A stretch of 64,000 nucleotides of DNA, taken from positions 12,687 to 76,686 of the forward strand of contig CAZKTO010000005.1 of NCBI GenBank assembly GCA_964555685.1, read 5' to 3'. Positions 1 to 6,926 of this stretch are shown here, piece by piece (the first letter of the stretch is position 1; each line of letters begins with the position of its first letter). A program made the position numbers and the translations under genes. The notes beneath the pieces were generated by a model, which saw only the letters and a program-made list of their open reading frames with translations, ran no database searches and was not told the origin of the DNA. This DNA comes from CAZKTO01 sp964555685 (GTDB lineage Bacteria > Chloroflexota > Dehalococcoidia > SHYB01).

Positions 1-1
1 G

Positions 2-490
2 GCGCACTTCGCCGCGGCGTCGGCTGCCCAGCACCCCATGGAGGAGCGGGACTCGTACGCCCTGGAGCTCTGGCGCCAGGCCCTGGACTGGCGCTCCGGC
101 GGCGAGAGCGCGCTCCTCGTGCCCTCCAGCTTCACGCCCACGGTGGCGCAGCTCCGGGCGGGCGGGGTCTCCGGCCCCGTCTCTCTGTACGAGGAGGTAC
201 GCACCCTCCCTGGCAAGATGGATGCCTACCACGCTGCGCTGGAGGCGGAGTATCTTCCCGCCGCCGGGGCGCGGGGGCTGCGCCTCATGGGGGCCTACCG
301 GCACGCCGTCCAGCCGAACCGTGGCGTGAATATCTGGGTCATAGCGAGCTGGGACGACTGCCGCCGCATCATGGAGTCCGACGAGAGCCATCCGGGCGTG
401 GCGCAGTGGCGGCGGCGCTGCGCGGGCCTGCTGGACGACCAGAACGGCTGGCTCATCGTGCCGCCGCCGCAGGGCGCCCTGCGGACCTAG
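2..490 (+). CDS. NIPSNAP-like family protein, 5' end outside the window
   Basis: The frame is open from base 2 with no stop before the first ATG at 38, so the gene very likely enters from upstream and only its 3' 163 codons are visible. The visible part holds the end of one domain (tryptophan- and arginine-rich helix, then LLVPSSFTPT) followed by a complete second domain (residues about 55-140) with the pattern SLYEEVRTLPGK...YLPAA...RLMGAY. This matches the second half of the next gene, which has LHEIAAVPWGRRDEY...FLPAA...RLVGAY. Such two-domain proteins belong to the NIPSNAP/dimeric alpha-beta barrel group, which usually lacks a defined reaction. It lies 24 bp upstream of its paralogue, so the two are probably co-transcribed. 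Function is not known; the fold assignment is moderate. Confidence 0.6.
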   Translation, partial: AHFAAASAAQHPMEERDSYALELWRQALDWRSGGESALLVPSSFTPTVAQLRAGGVSGPVSLYEEVRTLPGKMDAYHAALEAEYLPAAGARGLRLMGAYRHAVQPNRGVNIWVIASWDDCRRIMESDESHPGVAQWRRRCAGLLDDQNGWLIVPPPQGALRT

Positions 491-514
491 CATGATCGGG
501 GAGGCGCCCTCGCC

Positions 515-1207
515 ATGACCATCTACCTCCATGAGATCATCCACACGGTGCCCGGCCAGGAAGAGCCCTACATGGCCAGCGTGCTTTCGCTCCAGTACGT
601 CCCGGAGCGGCTCGGCCGGTCCGAGCGGTACACCGGCTCAGCCCAGTGGCGGACGACGGGCGCCTCCGGCCTCTGGCCCAAGGTGATCAACCTGTGGGAG
701 CACGACGGCTGGGGCGGCCTCGTCGGCAACCTCTCCCGCCAGTTCACCGACGTCCAGCGCGATACCGAGATGGAGGACTGGTGGAACCGGAACCTGCACC
801 TGCGCCGAGGCGGCTACGACCGGGTCCTGCTCCCGGCCTCGTTCAGCCCCGAGATCTCAGGGCTGGTGCGCGAGGGCTATCAGGCGCGGGTCTTTCTCCA
901 CGAGATCGCCGCGGTGCCCTGGGGCCGGCGGGACGAGTACGTGGCCCGGCTGGGTTCGGCGTTCCTGCCGGCGGCGCAGCGCCACGGCTGGCGCCTCGTG
1001 GGGGCGTACACGGTGGCGATGCGCCCGCGGGAGGTCCTGACGATCTGGGGGATGGCCGAGTGGGCGGCTCTTGGGCGGCTGATGGACGCCCGCTCGCGCG
1101 ACGCTGCGCTCAAGGAGTGGTTCGCCTACCGCGAGGCCGTGGTGACGCGCAGCGAGGAGATGGTGCTGCTGCCTGGGCGGCACGATAGGCTGCGGAAGGC
1201 GGAGTAG
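515..1207 (+). CDS. NIPSNAP-like two-domain protein
   Basis: 230 residues built from two related ferredoxin-like domains: residues 1-110 (IYLHEIIHTVPGQEEPYM...) and 120-225 (VFLHEIAAVPWGRRDEYV...). Each has the Y/F-L-H-E-I strand, a GxxxxY helix and a W-containing C-terminal strand, as in NIPSNAP and other dimeric alpha-beta barrel proteins. The two domains are joined by an LLPASFSP segment that also occurs in the upstream partial gene, so this is a tandem gene duplication of an already internally duplicated protein. The start at 515 follows a short spacer after the upstream stop. In similar soil and marine Chloroflexota such genes often accompany LLM oxidoreductases and CoA-transferases, as here, but substrate and reaction cannot be inferred. 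Confidence 0.65.
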   Translation: MTIYLHEIIHTVPGQEEPYMASVLSLQYVPERLGRSERYTGSAQWRTTGASGLWPKVINLWEHDGWGGLVGNLSRQFTDVQRDTEMEDWWNRNLHLRRGGYDRVLLPASFSPEISGLVREGYQARVFLHEIAAVPWGRRDEYVARLGSAFLPAAQRHGWRLVGAYTVAMRPREVLTIWGMAEWAALGRLMDARSRDAALKEWFAYREAVVTRSEEMVLLPGRHDRLRKAE

Positions 1208-1285
1208 GGGCCCGCTCCCTCTCTGGCACGGAGAGGGCGAGTCCCCCTTCCCGCGCAGGGCAGGGGCAGGGGTTAGGGTCTCGCC

Positions 1286-1999
1286 TCACACCGGCTTCAG
1301 CCCGCGCATGAACTCCCGGAAGGCCTCGGGACCGGTGGGACCGTAGACGGCGTCCCACACGTCGCACTCCATGTACCGGGAGCCGCGGGCCCCCTCGTAG
1401 ATCTTATAGTCCGTCGCCGGCTTGATGGAGAGCTTGATCTCCTCGTTGGGCTTCCACTCCGAGCCCAGGAGCGAGGCCTCCTTGTCGCGGAAGCTCCGCA
1501 TGACCAGGAACATCTCCGGGTCCGCGAGGTCGGCCGCGATCTCGTACGAGAGGAGACCGGGCTGGCGCGCCCAGACGGAGGCGCAGTTGCGCCGGTAGGG
1601 GTGCCAGAGGTGCTGCTTCGCCCTGGGCACGTGGACGCGGATGTGGTTCGTGAACCCGAAGCTCCCGCCGTAGCCGGTCACGCCCCGCTCCATACCGAAG
1701 ACGACGTCGATGAGCTGGTACTCCTTGAAGACCGTCGGGAAGCCCTCGCTGAGGCCCAGGTCCGGGTTCGTCTTGACGGCGAGCTGGACCTCGGGCGAGG
1801 CCAGGGCACGGTCCGAGTCGGCCTTGCCGCGCCAGATGCGGTGGGAGACCCAGTTGGCGGGCTTGTTGCGGTCGCGCAGGAGACGCATGAGGACGAGGCC
1901 CGGCTGGCGCGACATGACCGAGAGGTTGTTGTGGGCGTGGGCCGCCCAGATATCGAACTTGGCGGGGACGACGCCGAACTCGATGTGGTGGACGTACAT
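1286..1999 (-). CDS. Two-domain antibiotic-biosynthesis-monooxygenase-like protein
   Basis: 237 residues. The N-terminal half (MYVHHIEFGVVPAKFDIWAA... SRQPGLVLMRLLRD) and the second half (GFTNHIRVHVPRAKQHLW... ARQPGLLSYEIAAD) both show the strand-helix-strand pattern of ABM/dimeric alpha-beta barrel domains. The R-Q-P-G-L repeat at corresponding positions betrays an internal duplication. Family members include cofactor-free monooxygenases and haem-degrading enzymes, but many have no known activity, and I see no diagnostic haem-binding motif. It is convergent with the NIPSNAP gene and 48 bp downstream of the LLM oxidoreductase on the same strand. That arrangement suggests a shared transcript and possibly a shared oxidative pathway. 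Confidence 0.55.
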   Translation of the reverse strand: MYVHHIEFGVVPAKFDIWAAHAHNNLSVMSRQPGLVLMRLLRDRNKPANWVSHRIWRGKADSDRALASPEVQLAVKTNPDLGLSEGFPTVFKEYQLIDVVFGMERGVTGYGGSFGFTNHIRVHVPRAKQHLWHPYRRNCASVWARQPGLLSYEIAADLADPEMFLVMRSFRDKEASLLGSEWKPNEEIKLSIKPATDYKIYEGARGSRYMECDVWDAVYGPTGPEAFREFMRGLKPV

Positions 2000-2047
2000 A
2001 CCTCACCCCCCTCCCCCTCTCCCGCGAGGAGAGGGGGCACAGTCAAA

Positions 2048-2977
2048 TCAGCGAAAGGCCGGGATCACCTCTTCGGCGAAGGCCTGGAGGGCCTCCCAGT
2101 CGAAGGGCGGGCGCAGCGCGATGTTCAGGTTCTTGGCGCCGATGGCCGCGAACCTGCCGACCTGCTCGATGGCCTCCTGGGGCGAGCCCAGGAGCATCCC
2201 TGGGGCGATGCGGTCGGCGGCGGCGCCCCACGACTGGCGGAACTGCTCGCGGATGCGCTTCGCCGCGCGCTCGTCCGCGCCCAGGTAGAAGCCCACGTTG
2301 ATGCTGCGCTCGATGGTCGCCGGGTCGCGCCGCTCCCGCTCGCACCACTGGTCCAGGACGGCGTTCTTGTGCTTGAAGGCCTCGGGCGAGATGTAGGCGG
2401 CGTTCCAGCCGTCGGCGTGGCGCGCGGCGATGCGCAGCGTCCGCTTCTCGCCCTGGCCCCCCACGAAGACGGGCAGCTTCGCCTGGACGGGCGGCGGCAG
2501 GCATCGGACGTTTTTGACCCGGAAGTGGCGCCCCTCGAAGGTGGTTGTCTCCTTGGTCAGCATCGATTGAACGATCTGGACGCACTCCTCGAGCATGTCG
2601 AGGCGGGTCCTGGCGGGCGGGAAGTCGAAGCCGAAGGCCTCGTACTCGTGCACGTGCCAGCCGGCGCCGAGGCCCAGCGCCGCGCGGCCGTTCGAGATAT
2701 GATCGATGGTCGTGGCCACCTTGGCCAGCACGCTCGGCGGGCGATAGCCGGCCGAGTAGACGAGGCAGCCCACGCGCACGTTCCGCGTGACGGCGGCCAG
2801 CGCCGCCATGATGGAGACGGTCTCGAAGACGGGGCTGGCGCCGCCGGTATACGGCGATTCGTAGAAGTGGTCCCAGACGGAGACCCACTTGAAGCCGGAG
2901 CTATCGGCCAGGCGCCAGGCGCGGCGCAGGTCCTCATAGCTCGAGTCCTGCTGGCCCGTGTGGATGCCGAAGTTCAT
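2048..2977 (-). CDS. LLM class flavin-dependent oxidoreductase
   Basis: A bacterial luciferase-like TIM-barrel protein of 309 residues. Typical features are the N-terminal FGIHTGQQDSSYEDL strand and helix, WVSVWDHFYESPY after the first helix, and the LGLGAGWHVHEYEAFGFDFP core motif around residues 105-125. The LPVFVGGQGEKRTL segment near residue 170 is the usual phosphate-binding region for FMN or F420. I place the start at 2977 (ATG, encoding MNFGIH) because a TTTGGAG ribosome site sits just upstream; an upstream TTG at 2992 would include that site in the gene. The family reduces or oxidises diverse substrates with FMN or coenzyme F420, and the sequence does not decide between them. It is probably the first gene of a unit with the downstream ABM-like gene. 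Confidence 0.8.
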   Translation of the reverse strand: MNFGIHTGQQDSSYEDLRRAWRLADSSGFKWVSVWDHFYESPYTGGASPVFETVSIMAALAAVTRNVRVGCLVYSAGYRPPSVLAKVATTIDHISNGRAALGLGAGWHVHEYEAFGFDFPPARTRLDMLEECVQIVQSMLTKETTTFEGRHFRVKNVRCLPPPVQAKLPVFVGGQGEKRTLRIAARHADGWNAAYISPEAFKHKNAVLDQWCERERRDPATIERSINVGFYLGADERAAKRIREQFRQSWGAAADRIAPGMLLGSPQEAIEQVGRFAAIGAKNLNIALRPPFDWEALQAFAEEVIPAFR

Positions 2978-3047
2978 GGACGCGCGCTCCAAAGGGTGGC
3001 GACATGGTAGCGGCTCGCTGGGAGAATGGCAACGAGGGACAGTTGTC

Positions 3048-3375
3048 AGGGCAATCGCGTCTTGTCATAAAACAGGCCGCTCTCCGCCCGCCCCGACTTG
3101 TCGGGGCGGGCGGAGAGCGGCCCCCCGCCGTAGGCGGGATTCCGGAGACCTTTGCCTCGGAAGCACGTTACACGACACATCGAAGGTTACTCAACCGTTG
3201 AGCTCTTGGCTTCCTGGAGTTGGCAACGCCCTAACCCCCTGGCCCCCTTCCCTAAAGAGGAAGGGGGTATCGTCCCTCTCCTTGCAGGAGAGGGACGGGA
3301 GGGAGAGGGCTATAAGGATGAAGAGTGACAGCAAACAACGTGCACCGGGTTGAGTCAATAAGACGCGATCGCCCT
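3048..3375. repeat. Miniature inverted-terminal-repeat element, family 1 copy A
   Basis: The left end AGGGCAATCGCGTCTTGTCA (3048-3067) is matched in inverse orientation by the right end at 3355-3375, whose reverse complement begins AGGGCGATCGCGTCTTA. The last 51 bases (3325-3375, starting GTGACAGCAAACAAC) are closely similar to the last 52 bases of a second element at 5729-6002. The interior differs between copies and is filled with smaller palindromes. There is no coding capacity, so this looks like a non-autonomous MITE. I see no convincing target-site duplication. Confidence 0.7.
3075..3122. repeat. Long perfect hairpin inside element copy A
   Basis: Two perfect 22-base arms (3075-3096 and 3101-3122) separated by CTTG. 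The centre is the recurrent palindrome CCCCGACTTGTCGGGG. No T-run follows, so it is not a typical intrinsic terminator. Confidence 0.85.
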
Positions 3376-3395
3376 GGGACGGGTTGTTGACTTTG

Positions 3396-3424
3396 TTGAT
3401 GGTTCAGGTCGGCGCTGGTATACT
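3396..3424 (+). promoter_or_regulatory. Sigma-70-type promoter of the rrf2-E1-cysM unit
   Basis: A -35 TTGATG at 3396-3401 and a -10 TATACT at 3419-3424 are separated by 17 bases. The predicted start of transcription near 3431 lies downstream of a GTG at 3427, which supports the ATG at 3454 as the real start of the Rrf2 gene. The promoter begins only 20 bases after the end of MITE copy A. Confidence 0.7.
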
Positions 3425-3453
3425 TTGTGGTTGGGGGCTGGCCGGGAGGCGCG

Positions 3454-3891
3454 ATGCGAGTCTCGATGAAGGTAGACTATGGCGTGCGGGCGCTGGTGGA
3501 CCTCGCCCAGAACACCGGTCAGGGGCCCGTGCAGACGGCGGAGATTGCCCAGCGGCAGGGCGTGCCCGAGCCGTACCTGGACCAGCTCCTGGGGACGCTC
3601 CGCAAGGTCGGATTCGTCAAGAGCCGGCGCGGGCCCAATGGGGGCTACGTGCTGGCGATGGAGCCCTCGACGATCACGCTGGACCAGGTGGTCAACGCGC
3701 TGGATGGGCCCACGGTCCCCATCGACTGCCTGGACGGCTCGATGGACTGCTCGCTGGCGGGACGGTGCGCGCAGCAGGACGTATGGAGGCATATCGAGGG
3801 GCTGCTGCATGCGCTTCTGAGCTCGACCAGCGTCGGCGACCTGGCCATGGGCCAGAAGCTGCACGACCAGCGCACCATGTACTACATTTGA
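3454..3891 (+). CDS. Rrf2 family transcriptional regulator, putative Fe-S or thiol sensor
   Basis: 145 residues. The N-terminal winged helix-turn-helix reads DYGVRALVDLA, then IAQRQGVPEPYLDQLL, then the wing SRRGPNGGYVLA, all diagnostic of Rrf2. Three cysteines, Cys92, Cys99 and Cys105 (C-x6-C-x5-C), lie where IscR-type members bind a cluster, so an Fe-S cofactor or redox sensing is plausible. The start at 3454 has a GGGAGG site and fits the promoter at 3396-3424. It heads a unit with an E1-like enzyme and a CysM-type synthase. The arrangement resembles Rrf2 regulators such as CymR that control cysteine synthesis, so regulation of these two genes and itself is the likely role (inference). Confidence 0.85.
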   Translation: MRVSMKVDYGVRALVDLAQNTGQGPVQTAEIAQRQGVPEPYLDQLLGTLRKVGFVKSRRGPNGGYVLAMEPSTITLDQVVNALDGPTVPIDCLDGSMDCSLAGRCAQQDVWRHIEGLLHALLSSTSVGDLAMGQKLHDQRTMYYI

Positions 3892-3924
3892 TCGCGTCGC
3901 CGGACGCGGCAGGTGAGGCAATCC

Positions 3925-4743
3925 ATGACGACGACCGTTCAGCCGTTCACGCCTGAGCAGCTCAAGCGGTACAGCCGCCACATCATCATGCCCCAGGTGG
4001 GCGGCAACGGGCAGCGCAAGCTGCTCAACGCCAAGGTGCTCCTCATCGGGGCGGGCGGCCTCGGCTCGCCCACGGCCCTCTACCTGGCCGCCGCCGGCGT
4101 CGGCACCCTCGGCATCGTCGACTTCGATGTCGTCGACTTCTCGAACCTTCAGCGCCAGATCCTGCACCGTACCAGCGACGTGGGCCGGCCCAAGGTCCTC
4201 TCGGCCAAAGACACCCTCAACGACATCAACCCCGGTGTGAAGATCGTCCCGTACCAGATGAAGCTCTCCTCCGAGAACGTCATGGAGATCTTCGGCGACT
4301 ACGACATCATCGTGGACGGGAGCGATAACTTCGCCACGCGCTATCTGGTGAACGACGCCTGCTACCTGGCCAAGAAGACGTGCATCCACGGCAGCATCTT
4401 CCTCTTCGACGGGCAGGCGACGGTCTTCGAGCCCGGCCAGGGCTGCTACCGCTGCCTCTACCCGTCGCCGCCGCCCGCGGGGATGGCGCCCAGCTGCGCC
4501 GAGGCCGGCGTCTTCGGGGTGCTCCCGGGCATCATCGGCTCCATCCAGGCCGTCGAGGCCATCAAGCTCATCCTCGGCCTCGGGGAGACCCTGGTGAACC
4601 GCCTGCTCATCTTCGACGCTCTCGATATGTCCTTCCGCATCGTCAAGCTGCGCCGGGACCCCGACTGCCCGCTCTGCGGCGACCGCCCCACCATCAAAGA
4701 GCTGATCGACTACGAGGCCTTCTGCGGCACGGGCCCAGCCTAG
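3925..4743 (+). CDS. HesA/MoeB/ThiF family E1-like sulfur-carrier adenylyltransferase
   Basis: 272 residues, the length of MoeB/ThiF proteins without a rhodanese tail. The order is RYSRHIIMPQVGGNGQ, the nucleotide loop GAGGLGSPTALYLAAAGVG (about residues 42-60), DFDVVDFSNLQRQ, DGSDNFATRY, then two CxxC pairs (CYRC and CPLC) for the structural zinc. These enzymes adenylate the C-terminal Gly-Gly of ubiquitin-like carriers (MoaD, ThiS, CysO) before sulfur loading. A cysteine in SCAEAGVFGVLPG and the Arg in the ROHRT-like FSNLQRQILHR segment fit the active site. The AGGTGAGG ribosome site supports the 3925 start. It sits directly before cysM, implying a CysO-type route, but no carrier gene is adjacent. 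Confidence 0.85.
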   Translation: MTTTVQPFTPEQLKRYSRHIIMPQVGGNGQRKLLNAKVLLIGAGGLGSPTALYLAAAGVGTLGIVDFDVVDFSNLQRQILHRTSDVGRPKVLSAKDTLNDINPGVKIVPYQMKLSSENVMEIFGDYDIIVDGSDNFATRYLVNDACYLAKKTCIHGSIFLFDGQATVFEPGQGCYRCLYPSPPPAGMAPSCAEAGVFGVLPGIIGSIQAVEAIKLILGLGETLVNRLLIFDALDMSFRIVKLRRDPDCPLCGDRPTIKELIDYEAFCGTGPA

Positions 4744-4770
4744 CCCGGCCCCCTCGTCCCCTCCCCGCGG

Positions 4771-5718
4771 ATGTACCACAAGAGCATCCTGGACACCATC
4801 GGCAACACGCCGCTGGTTGAGCTCGCCCACATGAGCCCGAACCCGGCGGTGCGTCTCTTCGCCAAGCTCGAGGGCCAGAACCCCACGGGCAGCGTCAAGG
4901 ACCGGATCGTCAAGTACATGCTGGAGGCCGCCGAGAGCTCGGGCCGGCTCACCAGGGACCGGATCATCCTGGAGCCCACCAGCGGGAACACGGGCATCGC
5001 CATGGCCATGATCGGGCGGCTCAAGGGCTACCGGGTGAAGGTCGTGATGCCCGAGAACGTCAGCGAGGAGCGGCGGCTCCTCCTCCACACCTACGGCGCC
5101 GAGATCATCCTCTCGGACGCGCGGCGCGGCACCAACGGCTCCATCCAGGTGGCCCAGGAGATGGCGCGGGGCGACGAGAGCTACTTTGTGCCCAACCAGT
5201 ACGAGAACCCGGCCAACCCGCGCGCCCACTACGAGACCACGGCCGTCGAGGTCCTCCGCGACGTTCCCGATCTCGACGTCTTCATCGCCGGCCTGGGGAC
5301 CGGCGGCACCCTCACCGGCGTGGGCCGCCGGCTCAAGGAGCACGCCAAGGCCATCAAGCGGGAGATCAGGGTCGTCGCCGCGGCGCCCCACCCGGACGAC
5401 TTCATTCAGGGCCTGCGCAGCCTGGAGGACGGCTACATCCCGCCGGTGCTGGACCAATCCGTCCTGGACGGGCGGAGGCTCGTCCGGAGCAAGGACGCCT
5501 TCGACGTGACCCGGCAGCTCACGGAGCGCGAGGGGATCTTCGCCGGCATCTCCTCGGGCGCCGTGCTGGCCTGCGCCCAGAAGGTAGCGTCGCAGATGCG
5601 CTCGGGGAGCATCGTCTGCCTCCTGGCCGATGGCGGGTGGAAGTACCTGAGCACGGAGCTCTGGACCAAGGACCTGCACGAGATCCAGCGGCGCATGGAA
5701 GGCAAGATCTGGTGGTAG
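4771..5718 (+). CDS. cysM: CysM-type PLP-dependent cysteine synthase
   Basis: 315 residues of the fold-II PLP beta-replacement family. Visible motifs are GNTPLVEL, NPTGSVKDR with the PLP lysine (residues about 38-46), EPTSGNTGIAMAM, AGLGTGGTLTGVGR for phosphate binding, and EGIFAGISSGAVL. The C-terminal GGWKYLST and the terminal EGKIWW resemble the mycobacterial O-phosphoserine sulfhydrylase CysM, whose tail folds into the active site. The GLRSLEDG stretch keeps an Arg at the position known to favour O-phosphoserine. The enzyme therefore probably makes cysteine from O-phosphoserine or O-acetylserine using a protein-bound thiocarboxylate. It starts 27 bases after the E1-like gene. The closest alternative call is a plain CysK. 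Confidence 0.85.
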   Translation: MYHKSILDTIGNTPLVELAHMSPNPAVRLFAKLEGQNPTGSVKDRIVKYMLEAAESSGRLTRDRIILEPTSGNTGIAMAMIGRLKGYRVKVVMPENVSEERRLLLHTYGAEIILSDARRGTNGSIQVAQEMARGDESYFVPNQYENPANPRAHYETTAVEVLRDVPDLDVFIAGLGTGGTLTGVGRRLKEHAKAIKREIRVVAAAPHPDDFIQGLRSLEDGYIPPVLDQSVLDGRRLVRSKDAFDVTRQLTEREGIFAGISSGAVLACAQKVASQMRSGSIVCLLADGGWKYLSTELWTKDLHEIQRRMEGKIWW

Positions 5719-5728
5719 GGTGGGGCTC

Positions 5729-6002
5729 CGGGCAATCGCGTCTCGTCATTGCTGCGGGAAGGTCATTCTGAGCCCCGACACGTCGGGGTCCGCTGCGGCC
5801 CTCACCCCCTGGCCCCCTCTCCGAGCCGGAGAGGGGGCAGACCGCCGCAGGCGGGCGGTGGAGAGGGCCACCAAGCGCCCCTACTTTCATCCTTCCTGGT
5901 GCTGGGCGCCAGCATGATCGATTCTGAGCCCCAACACGTCGGGGCGAAGGGTGACAGCAAACAACTTGCACCAGTCCGAGTCACTATGATGCGATTGCCC
6001 TG
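5729..6002. repeat. Miniature inverted-terminal-repeat element, family 1 copy B
   Basis: The left end CGGGCAATCGCGTCTCGTCA (5729-5748) and a right end at 5985-6002, whose reverse complement begins AGGGCAATCGCATCATAG, form terminal inverted repeats. The block GTGACAGCAAACAAC...TGCACC at 5951 onward is shared with copy A at 3325. Inside are CCCCGACACGTCGGGG (5773-5788), a variant at 5929-5944 and a pair of CT/AG-rich palindromes. It follows the cysM stop by about 10 bases, so the two copies bracket the three-gene sulfur cluster. Confidence 0.7.
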
Positions 6003-6089
6003 CAGGGCGTGGCTGCCCCTTCGCGTCATGCGCTCGATTCTGCTACCATAGCGTCTCCGCGGGCAGCCCCCCGGCTCCTGGATTCAGCC

Positions 6090-6782
6090 ATGCACCGCAT
6101 CCTCGTTGTCGGCGGCGAAGGCGGAGGCACCAAAGCCCTCCTCGCCGCCCTGGAGTCCATCGAGGGCCGGCCCGTCCTGGCCCCCGATCTGGCCGCGGCT
6201 CGCCAGGTCCTGGCCGAGGAGCCCCCCGATCTCGTGGCCATCGACGCCGGTCTCCACCCGCCGGCCGGCCCGGACGTGGCCAGCTTTCTGGGCGCATGCC
6301 GCAAGTCGGCGCGTGCTCCTCTGGTCCTGGCGCTCGTCCCCCCAGGCCAGCTCCCTGCCGTCCAGGTGGCGGGCTTCGACGACTTCGCTGTCGCCTCCTG
6401 CTCGTCCGAGGAGCTGGCCATGCGGATGCAGCTGCTGCTCCGCCGGCGCCAGCAACCGGAAGACCCCTCCGCCATCCACTTCGGCGACCTCGTCGTCGAC
6501 CTCGCCCGATATGAGGTGACCAAGGACGGCAGGCGGATGGACCTGACGTTCAAGGAGTACGAGCTCTTGAAGTTCCTGGCCACCAACCCCGGCAAGGTCT
6601 TCACCCGCGAGACGCTGCTGAACCGCGTGTGGGGCTACGACTACTTCGGAGGCACCCGCACGGTGGATGTGCACATCCGGCGGCTGCGCAGCAAGATCGA
6701 GGACGGCGCCACGCCGTACATCGAGACGGTCCGGAACGTTGGCTACCGGTTCCGCGACCCAAGGGAAGCGCTTGAAGGGTAG
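6090..6782 (+). CDS. Orphan OmpR-family response regulator, GlnR-like
   Basis: 230 residues from the ATG at 6090. The receiver (1-120) keeps a candidate Asp52 (LVAIDAG) but has Gly-Gly-Glu where the acidic pair should be and no obvious conserved Lys, so it is atypical. The DNA-binding domain (about 135-225) contains LTFKEYELLKFLATNPGKVF, WGYDYFGGTRTVDVH and ETVRNVGYRF. These are close, from memory, to the actinobacterial nitrogen regulator GlnR, which is also an orphan with an atypical receiver. No histidine kinase lies nearby. glnA lies 3 kb downstream with a palindromic site resembling a GlnR box at 9726-9741. Control of nitrogen genes is my inference; membership of the OmpR/PhoB family is firm. 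Confidence 0.8.
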   Translation: MHRILVVGGEGGGTKALLAALESIEGRPVLAPDLAAARQVLAEEPPDLVAIDAGLHPPAGPDVASFLGACRKSARAPLVLALVPPGQLPAVQVAGFDDFAVASCSSEELAMRMQLLLRRRQQPEDPSAIHFGDLVVDLARYEVTKDGRRMDLTFKEYELLKFLATNPGKVFTRETLLNRVWGYDYFGGTRTVDVHIRRLRSKIEDGATPYIETVRNVGYRFRDPREALEG

Positions 6783-6926
6783 CAGGTCCCGTGCGCACGG
6801 CTTGGTAGACTTGGTTCGCTCTCGCTCCTCCGTTTCCCTCAGAGGAAGGGGCCTCGGTGGCTGGTGTTATCCTGTCGCCCGCCACTATCATGAGGGCTGT
6901 CCTACTCCCAAGACGCAACAGCCACG

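Noticed and set aside
2992..3000. TTG at 2992 as the start of the LLM gene.
   Set aside because: The likely ribosome-binding GGAG lies just inside that extended frame, and the family begins at the ATG encoding MNFG.
1601..3010. A 469-codon frame opposite the ABM-like and LLM genes.
   Set aside because: It follows the third-position bias of the opposite-strand genes and has low-complexity Arg/Gly/Val-rich composition with no motif.
3036..3385. GGGAC on both sides of MITE copy A as a target duplication.
   Set aside because: The two copies are not directly adjacent to the element ends, so the match is probably accidental.
3355..5679. A 774-codon minus-strand frame across the sulfur cluster.
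   Set aside because: It is antisense to Rrf2, E1-like and CysM genes that have clear motifs; long antisense frames are expected at this GC content.
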